From: Acinetobacter geminorum
GTDB taxonomy: Bacteria; Pseudomonadota; Gammaproteobacteria; Pseudomonadales; Moraxellaceae
DNA length: 64,000 nt
Reading direction: 5' to 3'
Assembly (NCBI RefSeq): GCF_013009345.1
Contig: NZ_JABELE010000005.1
Span: forward strand, 139,149-203,148
The notes beneath the pieces were generated by a model. That model saw only the letters and a program-made list of their open reading frames with translations. It made no database searches and was not told the origin of the DNA. Numbering within the stretch: position 1 is the stretch's first letter; each line of letters begins with the position of its first letter. The translations under genes were made by a program, and so were the position numbers. Below are positions 44,613-54,374 of the stretch, piece after piece.

Positions 44613-44699
44613 TTTCAGTCTTTTTGCAATAAAAAACATTTCTAATCAGATGATTCGTTAGACTGGCAATTAAATGATGTGAGTAATCTCTGTTTTATA

Positions 44700-45464
44700 A
44701 TGCCTTTTACAATCTCTCATGCCGTTATAGCGCTTCCTCTTTCAAAGCTTAGCCGAAACACTTTACCAGTTGCAGCTCTAGCAATTGGAAGTATGACACC
44801 CGATCTTTACCGCTTATTTACAATGCAATCAGGTATGTTGACACATCAATGGAAAGGCCTGATTTATCCTAACCTTACCTTAGGCCTTATTTTTTGTGCT
44901 ATTTGGTACTTTCTATATCGACCTGTAATTTACCGTTTTTTCGGCATTCAGCATGATCTTGGCCTCAACTCTTTAAAACGTATTTTTTTATTTTTGGTTG
45001 GAACATTACTCGCACTTACTTTAGGAATTGCAACACATTTAATATGGGATGGTCTAACACACTCAGACTTTCGGACTTTTGTATTTAAAGGTGTATTAGC
45101 GACCACAGTTCATCTTTTGGGACACCCATACCCCTTACATCGTCTTTTGCAGTTAGGCTCCTCTGCTCTTGCTTTACCTTTTATTGTTTGGATGTGTATT
45201 CACTATTATCAGCGCTATAAACAACACTGGAAAGTAAACTATAAAATTAAAATTTTTGCATGGTGTCTGTTGATTTTATCTACATTGTTAGGCCTATTTT
45301 CTTTTTGGGATTATGCCCGCTCCATTCCTCATGAAGTTTGGCATGCTGATACCTATTATTTCACTGGTCGTTCTATTAATGAATTTATGCAAGGTTGGTT
45401 AAGTACCTTTAGCTTAGGATGCTTACTATTCTTGGTTTTAGATCGACAACAAAGAATGGGATGA
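44700..45464 (+). CDS. DUF4184 family membrane protein
   Basis: A 254-residue inner-membrane protein with about six hydrophobic helices and the DUF4184 N-terminal signature MPFTISHAVIALPL followed by AIGSMTPDL. The ATG at 44700 is chosen as it starts exactly at that signature; a longer frame adds MSNLCFI. Function is unknown. It is divergent from znuD over the Zur-like box, so possible zinc control is inferred. Confidence 0.85.
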   Translation: MPFTISHAVIALPLSKLSRNTLPVAALAIGSMTPDLYRLFTMQSGMLTHQWKGLIYPNLTLGLIFCAIWYFLYRPVIYRFFGIQHDLGLNSLKRIFLFLVGTLLALTLGIATHLIWDGLTHSDFRTFVFKGVLATTVHLLGHPYPLHRLLQLGSSALALPFIVWMCIHYYQRYKQHWKVNYKIKIFAWCLLILSTLLGLFSFWDYARSIPHEVWHADTYYFTGRSINEFMQGWLSTFSLGCLLFLVLDRQQRMG

Positions 45465-45634
45465 ATAACTAAAATCGCTGCCAAATTGCTCATTTTCAGC
45501 TTAATTTCTGCGGTTTTTTGATCTAGTTCTTGTGACAAACCATCCAACAAGGCATAATCGAAAACTTACTTTTTTGACGGTGCGCGGTTTACGCATCCGT
45601 CCTTTCAGCCAATATAGTTTGGATAATCTTCATC

Positions 45635-47419
45635 ATGATGCGAACTCATTACTGTGGCTCTTTAACTGAAGCCCAAATCGACCAGACCGTTACACTATGC
45701 GGTTGGGTACATCGTCGCCGTGACCATGGCGGTGTTATTTTCCTTGATATGCGTGATCGTGATGGTCTCGTTCAAGTGGTTATTGACCCAGATACTCCAG
45801 AAGCATTTGCAACTGCAGATAAAGCACGTTCTGAATATGTATTAAAAATTACAGGTCGTGTTCGTCGCCGTTATGAAGGTACTGAAAACCCAAATATGGT
45901 GAGTGGTCAAATCGAAGTTTTAGGCAAAGAAATCGAAGTTCTTGCTGCTTCTGAAACTCCGCCATTTCCGTTAAATGATGACACCATCAACGTGTCAGAA
46001 GAACACCGTTTAAAATATCGTTTCTTGGACATCCGTCGTCCAGAAATGTTAGATCGCTTACGTTTCCGTTCTAAAGTAACTAACTTGATCCGTAATTATT
46101 TAGACGATCACGGTTTCTTAGACGTTGAAACTCCGATTTTAACTCGTGCAACTCCTGAAGGCGCACGTGATTATTTAGTACCAAGTCGTGTACAAAATGG
46201 TAGCTTCTACGCACTTCCACAATCACCACAATTGTTTAAACAATTATTGATGGTTGGTGGTATCGATCGTTACTACCAAATCGCGAAATGTTTCCGTGAT
46301 GAAGACTTACGTGCTGACCGTCAGCCAGAATTTACTCAAATCGACATTGAAACATCGTTCTTAAATGACGATGAAATCATGGATTTGATGGAAGGCATGA
46401 CTGTTAAACTATTTAACGACTTGCTTGGCGTAAAATTTGAAAAATTCCGCCGTATGCCATATAGCGAAGCAATGCGTGACTATGCATCTGACAAACCAGA
46501 TTTGCGTATTCCGTTGAAACTCGTTGACGTTGCAGACTTAATGCAAGAAGTAGAGTTCAAAGTATTTGCTGGTCCTGCAAAAGATCCTAAAGGTCGTATT
46601 GTTGCTTTACGTGTTCCTGGTGCAGCTTCATTGCCACGTAGTGCAATCGATGAATACACCAAATTCGTTGGCATCTATGGTGCTAAAGGTTTAGCGTATA
46701 TTAAAGTTAATGAACTCTCTAAAGGAATTGAAGGTCTTCAATCTCCAATCGTGAAATTCATTGAACCGATTGTACTTGAACTGTTGGAACGTGTTGGCGC
46801 ACAAGATGGCGATATCGTATTCTTCGGTGCTGATAAAGCTAAAGTTGTAAATGATGCAATGGGTGCGCTTCGTGTCAAGATTGGTCACGACTTGAACCTT
46901 TCAACTTGTGAGTGGGCTCCACTTTGGGTTGTTGACTTCCCAATGTTTGAAGAAACTGACGATGGTAAATGGACTTCTGTTCACCACCCATTCACTCTAC
47001 CTAAATCTAGCGTAGAAGACGTGAAGAGCAATCCAGGTGAAGCACTTTCTGTTGCTTACGACATGGTATTGAACGGTACTGAAGTTGGTGGTGGTTCTCT
47101 TCGTATTTACACATTAGAAATGCAAAAAGCGATTTTTGAAGCGCTTGGTATTTCTGATGAAGAAGCAGAAGAGAAATTCAGCTTCTTGCTTAACGCACTT
47201 CGTTATGGTGCTCCTCCTCACGGTGGTTTGGCATTTGGTCTTGACCGTTTAGTGATGCTTATGACTGGCGCGACTTCAATTCGTGACGTTATTGCGTTCC
47301 CGAAAACTAAGACTGCTGAATGTCCACTTACTCAAGCACCTGCCCCTGTTGAAGCAAACCAGCTTCGTGACTTGGGCATCCGCTTACGTGAAAAGCCAAA
47401 AGCTGAAGAATCTAAATAA
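45635..47419 (+). CDS. aspS: Aspartyl-tRNA synthetase
   Basis: A 594-residue bacterial-type class II enzyme. The OB anticodon domain is N-terminal (TVTLCGWVHRRRDHGGVIFLDMRD). Class II motif 2 is FRDEDLRADRQPEFTQID, motif 3 is GLAFGLDRLVMLMTG, and a GAD insertion lies between. The start ATGATG (MMRTHYCGSL) has no competing site. It marks the left flank of the OC-type locus. A terminator follows at 47438. Confidence 0.97.
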   Translation: MMRTHYCGSLTEAQIDQTVTLCGWVHRRRDHGGVIFLDMRDRDGLVQVVIDPDTPEAFATADKARSEYVLKITGRVRRRYEGTENPNMVSGQIEVLGKEIEVLAASETPPFPLNDDTINVSEEHRLKYRFLDIRRPEMLDRLRFRSKVTNLIRNYLDDHGFLDVETPILTRATPEGARDYLVPSRVQNGSFYALPQSPQLFKQLLMVGGIDRYYQIAKCFRDEDLRADRQPEFTQIDIETSFLNDDEIMDLMEGMTVKLFNDLLGVKFEKFRRMPYSEAMRDYASDKPDLRIPLKLVDVADLMQEVEFKVFAGPAKDPKGRIVALRVPGAASLPRSAIDEYTKFVGIYGAKGLAYIKVNELSKGIEGLQSPIVKFIEPIVLELLERVGAQDGDIVFFGADKAKVVNDAMGALRVKIGHDLNLSTCEWAPLWVVDFPMFEETDDGKWTSVHHPFTLPKSSVEDVKSNPGEALSVAYDMVLNGTEVGGGSLRIYTLEMQKAIFEALGISDEEAEEKFSFLLNALRYGAPPHGGLAFGLDRLVMLMTGATSIRDVIAFPKTKTAECPLTQAPAPVEANQLRDLGIRLREKPKAEESK

Positions 47420-47437
47420 TTTTTAGATTTTCAAATT

Positions 47438-47466
47438 AAAAAACCCTGCTTATGCGGGGTTTTTTT
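47438..47466 (+). terminator. Terminator after aspS
   Basis: AAAAACCCTGC, loop TTAT, GCGGGGTTTTTT with one mismatch. Confidence 0.85.
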
Positions 47467-47567
47467 AATGGGAAATTTCAGCTATATATTCGACTTACCT
47501 AAGCTATGCTTTGCGAAAAAGCAGGTCAGTGGCATAATAAGCTGCTTTCAATTAAGAGGTCAGCTTT

Positions 47568-47786
47568 ATGGCTATGCGCCCTGATGTACGTCGACATGCT
47601 TTAGTCGTGATTGTATTCTCCCTCGCACAATGGTTTTTCATGCGCTATATTCTTGCAAATGAATTATTTAACATGACTACAAATCAACGTATTTTATTTT
47701 TCTGTGCAAGTAGCTTGGTTGGTGCTTTACTGATTTTTGTTGCACTAATTTATATGGTTCTAAAAGGAAATGCGGATAAAGAGTAA
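47568..47786 (+). CDS. Small two-helix membrane protein
   Basis: A 72-residue protein with two transmembrane segments (ALVVIVFSLAQWFFMRYILA and ILFFCASSLVGALLIFVALIYMVL). No family recognised. AGAGG lies upstream of the ATG. Its stop overlaps the next gene's start as TAATG, so it is coupled to a glycosyltransferase at the aspS edge of the OC-type locus and may act with it. Confidence 0.75.
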   Translation: MAMRPDVRRHALVVIVFSLAQWFFMRYILANELFNMTTNQRILFFCASSLVGALLIFVALIYMVLKGNADKE

Positions 47787-48724
47787 TGCAAAAGAAATTA
47801 CTCATCATTGGCAAACGTGGCGGCATATTGCAATGGTACGAAAATATTCTTGCTGCTGCCCACCAAAGCCCAAATTATGACATTCAAGGTTTTGCCTTAA
47901 ATCACAATAATGTCACTGAGCGATTTCTAAAAAAAATTTTGCCAAACAAAGATATATATACAGCAAACCTACTCCATAAAAAACTACAAACCTTTCAACC
48001 CGATTTAATTTTAATTGCCGATCTTTTTTATTTTAATGACGATCTACTCCAAGTTCTAGCGAACTTTCCATGTAAAAAGGCGCATTGGATTGGAGACTTT
48101 TTCGATGAACGATTATTAAAGTCTAAGAACATCATCGATCTATATTGTTTTACCGACTCAAGTTTCATTGAGGATGCCAAAACAATGGGGCTCGAACATT
48201 CTATTTATCTTCCCCTTGCTTACAATCCTGAAGTATTCTTTCCTAACAACGAACAAAAAAAAGATCGCCTTTTATTTGTAGGGGCATGGTCTCCAGACCG
48301 ACAAGAGCTTATTGAGCAAATTCCACTTCCAATCACAGTTTATGGCAAGGGTTGGGATAAACTCAGCAAAGCAAATAGCATTGTTCATCCTCACAATATT
48401 CCTTTGACTGAAGTTGCTGAACTCTACAGAAAGCATCGCTATATCTTAAATGTCATTAATAAGAAGAATATTCGCCAAGGCATGAATATGCGTTGTTTTG
48501 AAGCTCCTGCTTGTGGTTGTATTTTAGTAAGTGAATATGTTGAAGACCTAAACTATGTTTTTGATATAAAAAATGAAATAATTTCATTCACGAATCCACA
48601 AGAATTGCAAATAAAACTGAAAGACTCAATAATGAGTGTTGAAGCAGCCATGTATAAAGTTCAACAGAGTCATACTTATAAAAATAGGTTAGAGACCATT
48701 GTTGACGCACTGTTTCAAACTTAA
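47786..48724 (+). CDS. Glycosyltransferase, CgeB/GT1_2-like
   Basis: A 312-residue protein of the glycosyltransferase-B fold. The C-terminal sugar-nucleotide half is seen in LFVGAWSPDRQELIEQI, ITVYGKGWDKL and INKKNIRQGMNMRCFEAPACGCILVSEYVEDL, typical of CgeB-like (Glyco_trans_1_2) enzymes. The N-terminal half lacks a clear acceptor motif. It has no membrane segment. It is the first of two plus-strand transferases opposing the rml operon. Acceptor and sugar are unknown; an outer-core role follows from location. Confidence 0.8.
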   Translation: MQKKLLIIGKRGGILQWYENILAAAHQSPNYDIQGFALNHNNVTERFLKKILPNKDIYTANLLHKKLQTFQPDLILIADLFYFNDDLLQVLANFPCKKAHWIGDFFDERLLKSKNIIDLYCFTDSSFIEDAKTMGLEHSIYLPLAYNPEVFFPNNEQKKDRLLFVGAWSPDRQELIEQIPLPITVYGKGWDKLSKANSIVHPHNIPLTEVAELYRKHRYILNVINKKNIRQGMNMRCFEAPACGCILVSEYVEDLNYVFDIKNEIISFTNPQELQIKLKDSIMSVEAAMYKVQQSHTYKNRLETIVDALFQT

Positions 48725-48752
48725 TTCTTGTATTTTAACTTTTTATAGGTCT

Positions 48753-48761
48753 CCCCCCCCC
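48753..48761 (+). repeat. C9 homopolymer before a glycosyltransferase start
   Basis: Nine consecutive C between TAGGT (a possible ribosome-binding site) and the GTG start at 48762. Length change by slipped-strand pairing would alter the spacing and so translation. Confidence 0.85.
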
Positions 48762-49781
48762 GTGTTTGTTAGTGTTATTGTACCAAGTTATAACCACGCG
48801 CAATATTTAGAAGACAGAATTGAGAGCATTCTTAATCAAAGCTATTCGCAATTTGAAGTGATTCTTTTAGATGATCTTTCCCCAGACCATAGTGCAGAAA
48901 TTTTAGAAAAATATAAAAACCACCCTAAGGTTTCACACTGTATTATTAATGAACAAAACTCAGGCTCAACCTTTTGCCAATGGAATAAAGGAATGCATTT
49001 GGCAAGAGGAGATTTGATCTGGATTGCTGAGTCTGATGATGTCGCGGATGCAAAATTTTTAGAAAAATTAGTACCTCATTTTGAAAAAAACTCAAAACTG
49101 GTTCTTGCCTACAGTCAGTCTTACCGTATGAATGCACACGGCAAAGTTACAGGGACATGGAAAGATTTTACAGACAATGTTGACTCAGAATTATTCAAAA
49201 ATGATTTTAAAATGACTGGTCTTGAGTACATCGAAAGATTTCTAAATGCACAAAATACCATTCCAAATGCCAGCGGTGTAGTTTTCAAAAAGCAGACGTA
49301 TTTCGATGTTGGGGGCGCCAATCCAAGTTTACGCTTTATCGGTGACTGGGAAATTTGGGCAAAAATTGTCTCCCAAGGTGATATTTTCTTTACAGCTGAG
49401 TGCTTAAACTATTTCCGTTACCACGACACCAGCGTTATTGCCCAAGCCAAAAAGAAAAAAGATCACTTTGAAGTGAGACGACAAGTGATTTTATTTCGTC
49501 AAAGCATGTCACAATTTTTAAAAGACTATAGTAAAACACACCCTGAAGCGAATAGAGCTTATTGTATCAATCAAAAAAGCTTATCTATAGAATTAAGAAA
49601 AAATGCATCTTTAGCTATCCGTCGTCGATACTATGACCGAATTATTCCCACAAGTGTAATAGCACTTCATACTTTACCCTTCTATATCATCCCTTTTTAT
49701 ATACTAAAATTACTTGTTCAATTCATTTTATCAATCTGCTTGGTTGCACCATACAAGATGCTATTAAAACAACCTAAATAA
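48762..49781 (+). CDS. Family 2 glycosyltransferase (GT-A)
   Basis: A 339-residue transferase. The GT2 fold begins at VSVIVPSYNHAQYLEDRI, with the acidic site VILLDDLSPDH and the DxD-like WIAESDDVADAKFL; SGVVFKKQTYFDVGG and GDWEIWAKIV are typical acceptor-side blocks. C-terminal hydrophobic helices (IALHTLPFYIIPFYILKLL...) suggest membrane association. The GTG at 48762 is chosen: the only upstream in-frame options are TTG codons inside the preceding gene. The C9 tract lies immediately before this GTG, so the N-terminus is uncertain. Confidence 0.82.
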   Translation: MFVSVIVPSYNHAQYLEDRIESILNQSYSQFEVILLDDLSPDHSAEILEKYKNHPKVSHCIINEQNSGSTFCQWNKGMHLARGDLIWIAESDDVADAKFLEKLVPHFEKNSKLVLAYSQSYRMNAHGKVTGTWKDFTDNVDSELFKNDFKMTGLEYIERFLNAQNTIPNASGVVFKKQTYFDVGGANPSLRFIGDWEIWAKIVSQGDIFFTAECLNYFRYHDTSVIAQAKKKKDHFEVRRQVILFRQSMSQFLKDYSKTHPEANRAYCINQKSLSIELRKNASLAIRRRYYDRIIPTSVIALHTLPFYIIPFYILKLLVQFILSICLVAPYKMLLKQPK

Positions 49782-49806
49782 AAAGAGGAGATTAACTCCT
49801 CTTTTT
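49780..49806. terminator. Bidirectional terminator, GT2 / rmlC convergent junction
   Basis: AAAAAGAGGAG, loop ATTAA, CTCCTCTTTTT: a perfect stem overlapping the last two bases of the GT2 stop. Confidence 0.9.
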
Positions 49807-49807
49807 A

Positions 49808-50359
49808 TTATGCTTTAAATGTATCAGCAATTTGGTCTTTGTCACTCACCAACACCTCACCAACCTCATCTACAGGCCAGTCAATCGCAAGTGTCGGATC
49901 ATTCCAAATGATCGCACCTTCACTTTCTTTATTATAGTAATTAGTGGTTTTATACAAAAACTGCGTATTGTCTTCGAGTGCGATAAAACCATGTGCAAAA
50001 CCTTCAGGTATCCAAAACATCGTTTTGTTCTCTGCACTAAGTTCTAGTCCAACCCATTCACCATAGGTTTTTGAGTCTGGGCGAATATCTACAGCGACAT
50101 CCCAAACACGCCCTTGTACTACACGGACTAGTTTACCTTGTGCATATGGCGCATTTTGATAATGTAAACCACGTAACACCCCTTTTTGAGATAGAGAGTG
50201 ATTGTCTTGTACAAACGTCGGTATAGTTAAGCCTTGTTCTTCCAGCATCTGTCCAAAACGTTGTTGATTAAAGCTTTCCATAAACCAGCCACGGTCATCA
50301 CCAAACACATTTGGATGTAGAATCAAAAGCCCCTCTATTTTAGTCGTTTCAACCCGCAT
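49808..50359 (-). CDS. rfbC: dTDP-4-dehydrorhamnose 3,5-epimerase
   Basis: A 183-residue cupin enzyme (RmlC), third step of dTDP-L-rhamnose synthesis. Signatures are GDDRGWFMESFNQQRF, FVQDNHSLSQKGVLRGLHYQ (catalytic His) and FWIPEGFAHGFIAL. It overlaps rmlA upstream by 11 bp. It ends the rmlB-D-A-C operon. Confidence 0.95.
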   Translation of the reverse strand: MRVETTKIEGLLILHPNVFGDDRGWFMESFNQQRFGQMLEEQGLTIPTFVQDNHSLSQKGVLRGLHYQNAPYAQGKLVRVVQGRVWDVAVDIRPDSKTYGEWVGLELSAENKTMFWIPEGFAHGFIALEDNTQFLYKTTNYYNKESEGAIIWNDPTLAIDWPVDEVGEVLVSDKDQIADTFKA

Positions 50360-51239
50360 TTGATTCTTCCCATATTTTTTTCAGATATTGACCATATTCC
50401 GTTTTTTGCAACGCCTCAGCACTTTCCAAAAGTTGTTCTTTACTAATCCAGCCTTGATGGAAACCAATTTCCTCTAAACATGCAACTTTTAATGATTGTC
50501 GTTTTTCTATGGTATAAATAAAGTGACCTGCCTCTAAAAGTGACTCATGGGTACCTGTATCTAACCAAGCAAAGCCCCGACCTAGAAGCTCTACATTAAG
50601 TGAACCATCTTTAAGATAAGCATTATTGATGTCTGTAATTTCCAGCTCTCCGCGAGCTGATGGCTTTACTTGTTTGGCAAATTCAACAACACGGTTATCG
50701 TAAAAATACAAACCTGTCACAGCATAAGGTGATTTTGGTTTCGATGGTTTTTCTTCAATACTCAACACTTTTCCAGATGGGTCAAATTCTACCACCCCAA
50801 AACGCTCTGGATCTGTAACATGATAACCAAATACAGTTGCACCATACTCACGATTACCTGCTGCTTCTAATTGTTTACCAAAACTCTGACCATAATAAAT
50901 ATTATCACCCAAGATTAAGCATACATTGTCTTGACCAATAAACTCTTCTCCAATCAAGAATGCTTGCGCCAAACCATCTGGAGACGGTTGTATTTTATAA
51001 GTAAGCTCTATACCAAATTGTGAACCATCACCCAACAACTTTTCATACTGTGGTAAGTCTTCTGGAGTTGAAATCAATAAAATTTCACGTATCCCTGCAA
51101 GCATTAATACAGACAGCGGATAGTAAACCATTGGTTTATCGTAAATCGGTAAAAGTTGTTTCGACACACCTTTGGTAATCGGATGTAATCGTGTACCAGA
51201 CCCACCTGCTAAAATAATACCTTTACGTTTTAAACTCAT
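50349..51239 (-). CDS. rfbA: Glucose-1-phosphate thymidylyltransferase
   Basis: A 296-residue RmlA enzyme that makes dTDP-glucose. The nucleotide-binding site is KGIILAGGSGTRLHPITKGVSKQ (residues 5-27), with NVCLILGDNIYYG for Mg2+ and VVEFDPSGKVLSIEEKP and RGFAWLDTGTHESL further on. It overlaps rmlD by 4 bp and rmlC by 11 bp. Confidence 0.96.
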   Translation of the reverse strand: MSLKRKGIILAGGSGTRLHPITKGVSKQLLPIYDKPMVYYPLSVLMLAGIREILLISTPEDLPQYEKLLGDGSQFGIELTYKIQPSPDGLAQAFLIGEEFIGQDNVCLILGDNIYYGQSFGKQLEAAGNREYGATVFGYHVTDPERFGVVEFDPSGKVLSIEEKPSKPKSPYAVTGLYFYDNRVVEFAKQVKPSARGELEITDINNAYLKDGSLNVELLGRGFAWLDTGTHESLLEAGHFIYTIEKRQSLKVACLEEIGFHQGWISKEQLLESAEALQKTEYGQYLKKIWEESNAG

Positions 51240-52129
51240 TTAGTTAATAACTCCGCTAATGTTCGTTTCACACCTTCTTGCCAAACTGGCAGAGTCAGTC
51301 CGAAAGCTTGCTGTATTTTCTGATTATTTAATCGTGAATTGTGTGGTCGTGCTGCTGGTGTTGGGTAAACCGCTGTTGGAATTGGATTAACCTTTTGTAT
51401 CGCCAACTCTTGCCCCAATGAACGTGCGTGTTCAAACACATAGCTTGCATAGCCAAACCAAGAGGTTTCACCACTTGCAACAAGGTGATAAATACCGCTT
51501 TTATTTGTATCAGTTCTCGCTTGATGAATAGCATGAGCAGTGATGTCGGCAATCAATTCAGCAGAAGTCGGTGCCCCTACTTGATCATCAATAATTGAAA
51601 GTTCTTCACGCTGCTGAGCCAAATTCAACATTGTTTTTAAAAAATTTTTGCCTTTGGTGCCATACACCCACGATGTTCTAAAAATAAGATACTGACATCC
51701 ACTCTCAACAATAGCCAGCTCACCCAATGCTTTAGTTTTACCATAAACATTCAATGGCGTAATTACATCAGTTTCTACGAAAGGTAATGTTCCCGTACCG
51801 TCAAATACGTAATCTGTTGAGTAATGTATCAATAAAGCATTAACTTTTTGACATGCTTGAGCCACAGATTTTACTGCTTGATGATTGACAATATCAGCCA
51901 GCTCTTGCTCTGTCTCAGCCAAATCGACTGCTGTATATGCAGATGCATTGACCACAACATTAGGTTTCACACTTAAAATGGTATCAAAAATCGCCTGTGG
52001 TTGTGTCATATCTCCAGACAAACTATCTTGCCCATATCGATCTAATCCAATTAACTCACCCAAAGGGGAAAGAGCACGTTGTAGTTCCCACCCTACTTGT
52101 CCATTTTTTCCAAGCAATAAGATTTTCAT
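51236..52129 (-). CDS. rfbD: dTDP-4-dehydrorhamnose reductase
   Basis: A 297-residue SDR enzyme (RmlD), the final step to dTDP-L-rhamnose. The NAD(P) site is MKILLLGKNGQVGWELQ, with VVNASAYTAVDLAE, the Tyr/Lys active site in LNVYGKTKALGE and FRTSWVYGTKGKNFL. The start at 52129 begins at the Rossmann strand and has AAGGAT upstream; the longer frame adds ten residues that are not conserved. It lies 2 bp after the rmlB stop. Confidence 0.95.
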   Translation of the reverse strand: MKILLLGKNGQVGWELQRALSPLGELIGLDRYGQDSLSGDMTQPQAIFDTILSVKPNVVVNASAYTAVDLAETEQELADIVNHQAVKSVAQACQKVNALLIHYSTDYVFDGTGTLPFVETDVITPLNVYGKTKALGELAIVESGCQYLIFRTSWVYGTKGKNFLKTMLNLAQQREELSIIDDQVGAPTSAELIADITAHAIHQARTDTNKSGIYHLVASGETSWFGYASYVFEHARSLGQELAIQKVNPIPTAVYPTPAARPHNSRLNNQKIQQAFGLTLPVWQEGVKRTLAELLTK

Positions 52130-52131
52130 AA

Positions 52132-53199
52132 TTATCCTTGATACTGCTTGTTTACCCAAGATTGGTATTCACCGCTTTGAACGTGTTCAACCCACTCTGT
52201 ATTGTTTAAATACCATTCAACTGTTTTACGTAGACCTGTTTCAAATGACTCTTGTGGAACCCAACCTAAATCATTTTTAATTTTTGTTGCGTCAATTGCA
52301 TAACGAACATCATGGCCAGGACGATCTTTAACGTAAGTTATTAGATCTTTATATTGTGCAACGCCATTCGGTTTATTCGGTGCAAGTTCTTCGAGCAAAC
52401 TACAAATCGCATGAACGACATCGAGGTTAGCTTTTTCATTATGGCCACCAATATTATACGTTTCACCAACAATACCCTGTGTGACTACCATAAATAATGC
52501 ACGAGCATGGTCTTCTACAAACAACCAGTCACGAATTTGCTGACCATTGCCATATACTGGTAAGACTTTGCCTTGTAAAGCATTTAAAATCATGAGTGGA
52601 ATAAGTTTTTCGGGAAAATGGAATGGACCATAGTTGTTAGAACAATTCGTCACGAGTACAGGCAAACCGTAAGTTCTGTTCCACGCACGAACCAGATGAT
52701 CTGAACTTGCTTTGCTCGCTGAATACGGTGAACTTGGCGAATATGATGTCGTTTCAGTAAATAAGTCTGTGGTACCTTCTAGATCACCATATACTTCATC
52801 AGTTGAAATATGATGGAAGCGGAACGCTGCTTTCTTTTCATTATCTAAACTTAACCAATATGCACAGCTAGCTTCTAACAACTGATAAGTACCAATAATG
52901 TTAGTTTCGATAAAAGCATAAGGACCTGTAATTGAACGATCTACATGTGACTCTGCTGCTAAATGCATAACCGCATCGGGTTGGAAACTTTCAAACAATT
53001 TATCCAAAGCAGCACGGTCACATATGTCTGTCTGTGAAAACTGATAACGTGGATTATCTGACACAGAAATTAATGATTCTAAGTTCCCCGCATAAGTAAG
53101 TTTATCTACATTTAATACTTCATGTTCAGTATTTTGAATAATATGGCGGATAACTGCTGAACCAATAAAACCAGCACCACCTGTAACTAAGAACTTCAT
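52132..53199 (-). CDS. rfbB: dTDP-glucose 4,6-dehydratase
   Basis: A 355-residue SDR enzyme (RmlB), second step of dTDP-L-rhamnose synthesis. NAD site KFLVTGGAGFIGSAVIRHI; catalytic triad in HISTDEVYGDLEG and SPYSASKASSDHLVRAW (YxxxK); NNYGPFHFPEKLIPL completes the signature. It heads the rmlB-D-A-C operon. A 125-bp gap to the preceding ELM1 gene may hold a promoter, with none clearly recognisable. Confidence 0.96.
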   Translation of the reverse strand: MKFLVTGGAGFIGSAVIRHIIQNTEHEVLNVDKLTYAGNLESLISVSDNPRYQFSQTDICDRAALDKLFESFQPDAVMHLAAESHVDRSITGPYAFIETNIIGTYQLLEASCAYWLSLDNEKKAAFRFHHISTDEVYGDLEGTTDLFTETTSYSPSSPYSASKASSDHLVRAWNRTYGLPVLVTNCSNNYGPFHFPEKLIPLMILNALQGKVLPVYGNGQQIRDWLFVEDHARALFMVVTQGIVGETYNIGGHNEKANLDVVHAICSLLEELAPNKPNGVAQYKDLITYVKDRPGHDVRYAIDATKIKNDLGWVPQESFETGLRKTVEWYLNNTEWVEHVQSGEYQSWVNKQYQG

Positions 53200-53324
53200 A
53201 ATAAATCATTTAACTCCGCATTCTTAGCATCAGATTTTATCATTTATTTTTTGTTTAATTTAGCCTTCAGTAGATAAAGCCTTTTCGCTTTAACAACAAT
53301 CATCAGATTAATTTGAACTTTGAC

Positions 53325-54374
53325 TTATCTCATAGCTAAAGGCTGATTTAACTTTTTTGTCATTTCTTCAGTATGATTCTGAACACTTAAACCTTGAACA
53401 ATATGTGAAAACTGGGGTGCTTGTTGAGGATTAAGCAAAAACAACCAATGCTGCTCGGCTAAGAATTTAAGTTGCTGCCTAATATGATCATCTTGTACTG
53501 CCGACTCATCATAAAGTACAAGTAACTTACTGCCGGACATAACAACCTCAGCCACCATTGAAGTCGAATCAGGGCTACTCAATATCCAGTTTGCCGCTTT
53601 AATATAATCTTTAATATCACAGCTTTGTCCCTGAGCAACCCAAGTCTGCTGATCATTTGACTGAAAAACCCCATTTTGTTCGCAGAGTTGACATAATTCC
53701 TTCTCAAACTCAACAGATGTCCTACGAGATGTCGTCAGCAATAACCTCGCCATTGGATATTGCAAACGAATTTCCGTTAAAATCTTTGCCCATTGTGTGG
53801 CATTACCAATATGAACAGTTTTCGTGTTTGCACCTATGAGTACTGTAATCACCTGCTCATTATCATTAATGTACAAATGCTCACGTGCCTGTTCACGAGT
53901 TAAAGGTAAAGCACTCATTTTATTGGGTGCAATAGGATAATAAAGGTAATTTGCCAATCCCGCCTGATGCTCATGGATAGTAAAAACGACATCAAAAAAA
54001 TCTGAGCTTATTCCTCTTAAAGAACTTGCAACCAAATTTTTAACAGATCTTTTTGGTTGTAGATATTGTTTTAATAAAAGATTGGGGAGTAATGTATTAC
54101 CTCCTGCAGACACAATATAATCAACTTGTATCTGGTCTAATTGTTTTATCGTATCGGCATCAAAAAAATAGCTCAGCCATTGCGTATTTCTAACAAACTT
54201 AGTCAACCACTTTAAAATACGATAAACCCATTTGTTTGGTAGCTTTAAACTCAACCACTCCACACGATATGCCTGAGTTTGGTTTAAAAGTTGAATGATG
54301 CCTTGTGTCTGAGTCTCATGCCCAGCCTTACCATCGGTCAAAGCAACAATATAAGGCTTTTCATCTATCATCAT
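53325..54374 (-). CDS. ELM1-family (mitochondrial fission ELM1-like) glycosyltransferase, copy 2
   Basis: A 349-residue protein with the bacterial ELM1 signature ALTDGKAGHETQTQGI at the N-terminus and the nucleotide-sugar half LLLTTSRRTSVEFEKEL and WILSSPDSTSMVAEVVMSG. It is related to, but clearly distinct from, the gene at 56204. In A. baumannii OC loci such proteins are annotated as outer-core glycosyltransferases. It overlaps the preceding GT4 gene by 4 bp (ATGA). Confidence 0.85.
   Translation of the reverse strand: MMIDEKPYIVALTDGKAGHETQTQGIIQLLNQTQAYRVEWLSLKLPNKWVYRILKWLTKFVRNTQWLSYFFDADTIKQLDQIQVDYIVSAGGNTLLPNLLLKQYLQPKRSVKNLVASSLRGISSDFFDVVFTIHEHQAGLANYLYYPIAPNKMSALPLTREQAREHLYINDNEQVITVLIGANTKTVHIGNATQWAKILTEIRLQYPMARLLLTTSRRTSVEFEKELCQLCEQNGVFQSNDQQTWVAQGQSCDIKDYIKAANWILSSPDSTSMVAEVVMSGSKLLVLYDESAVQDDHIRQQLKFLAEQHWLFLLNPQQAPQFSHIVQGLSVQNHTEEMTKKLNQPLAMR

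Noticed and set aside
48699..48761. Longer GT2 start at TTG within the preceding gene
   Set aside because: TTG without a ribosome-binding site, and it would translate through the C9 tract as a Pro run absent from GT2 N-termini. Kept only as an alternative if the tract is coding.
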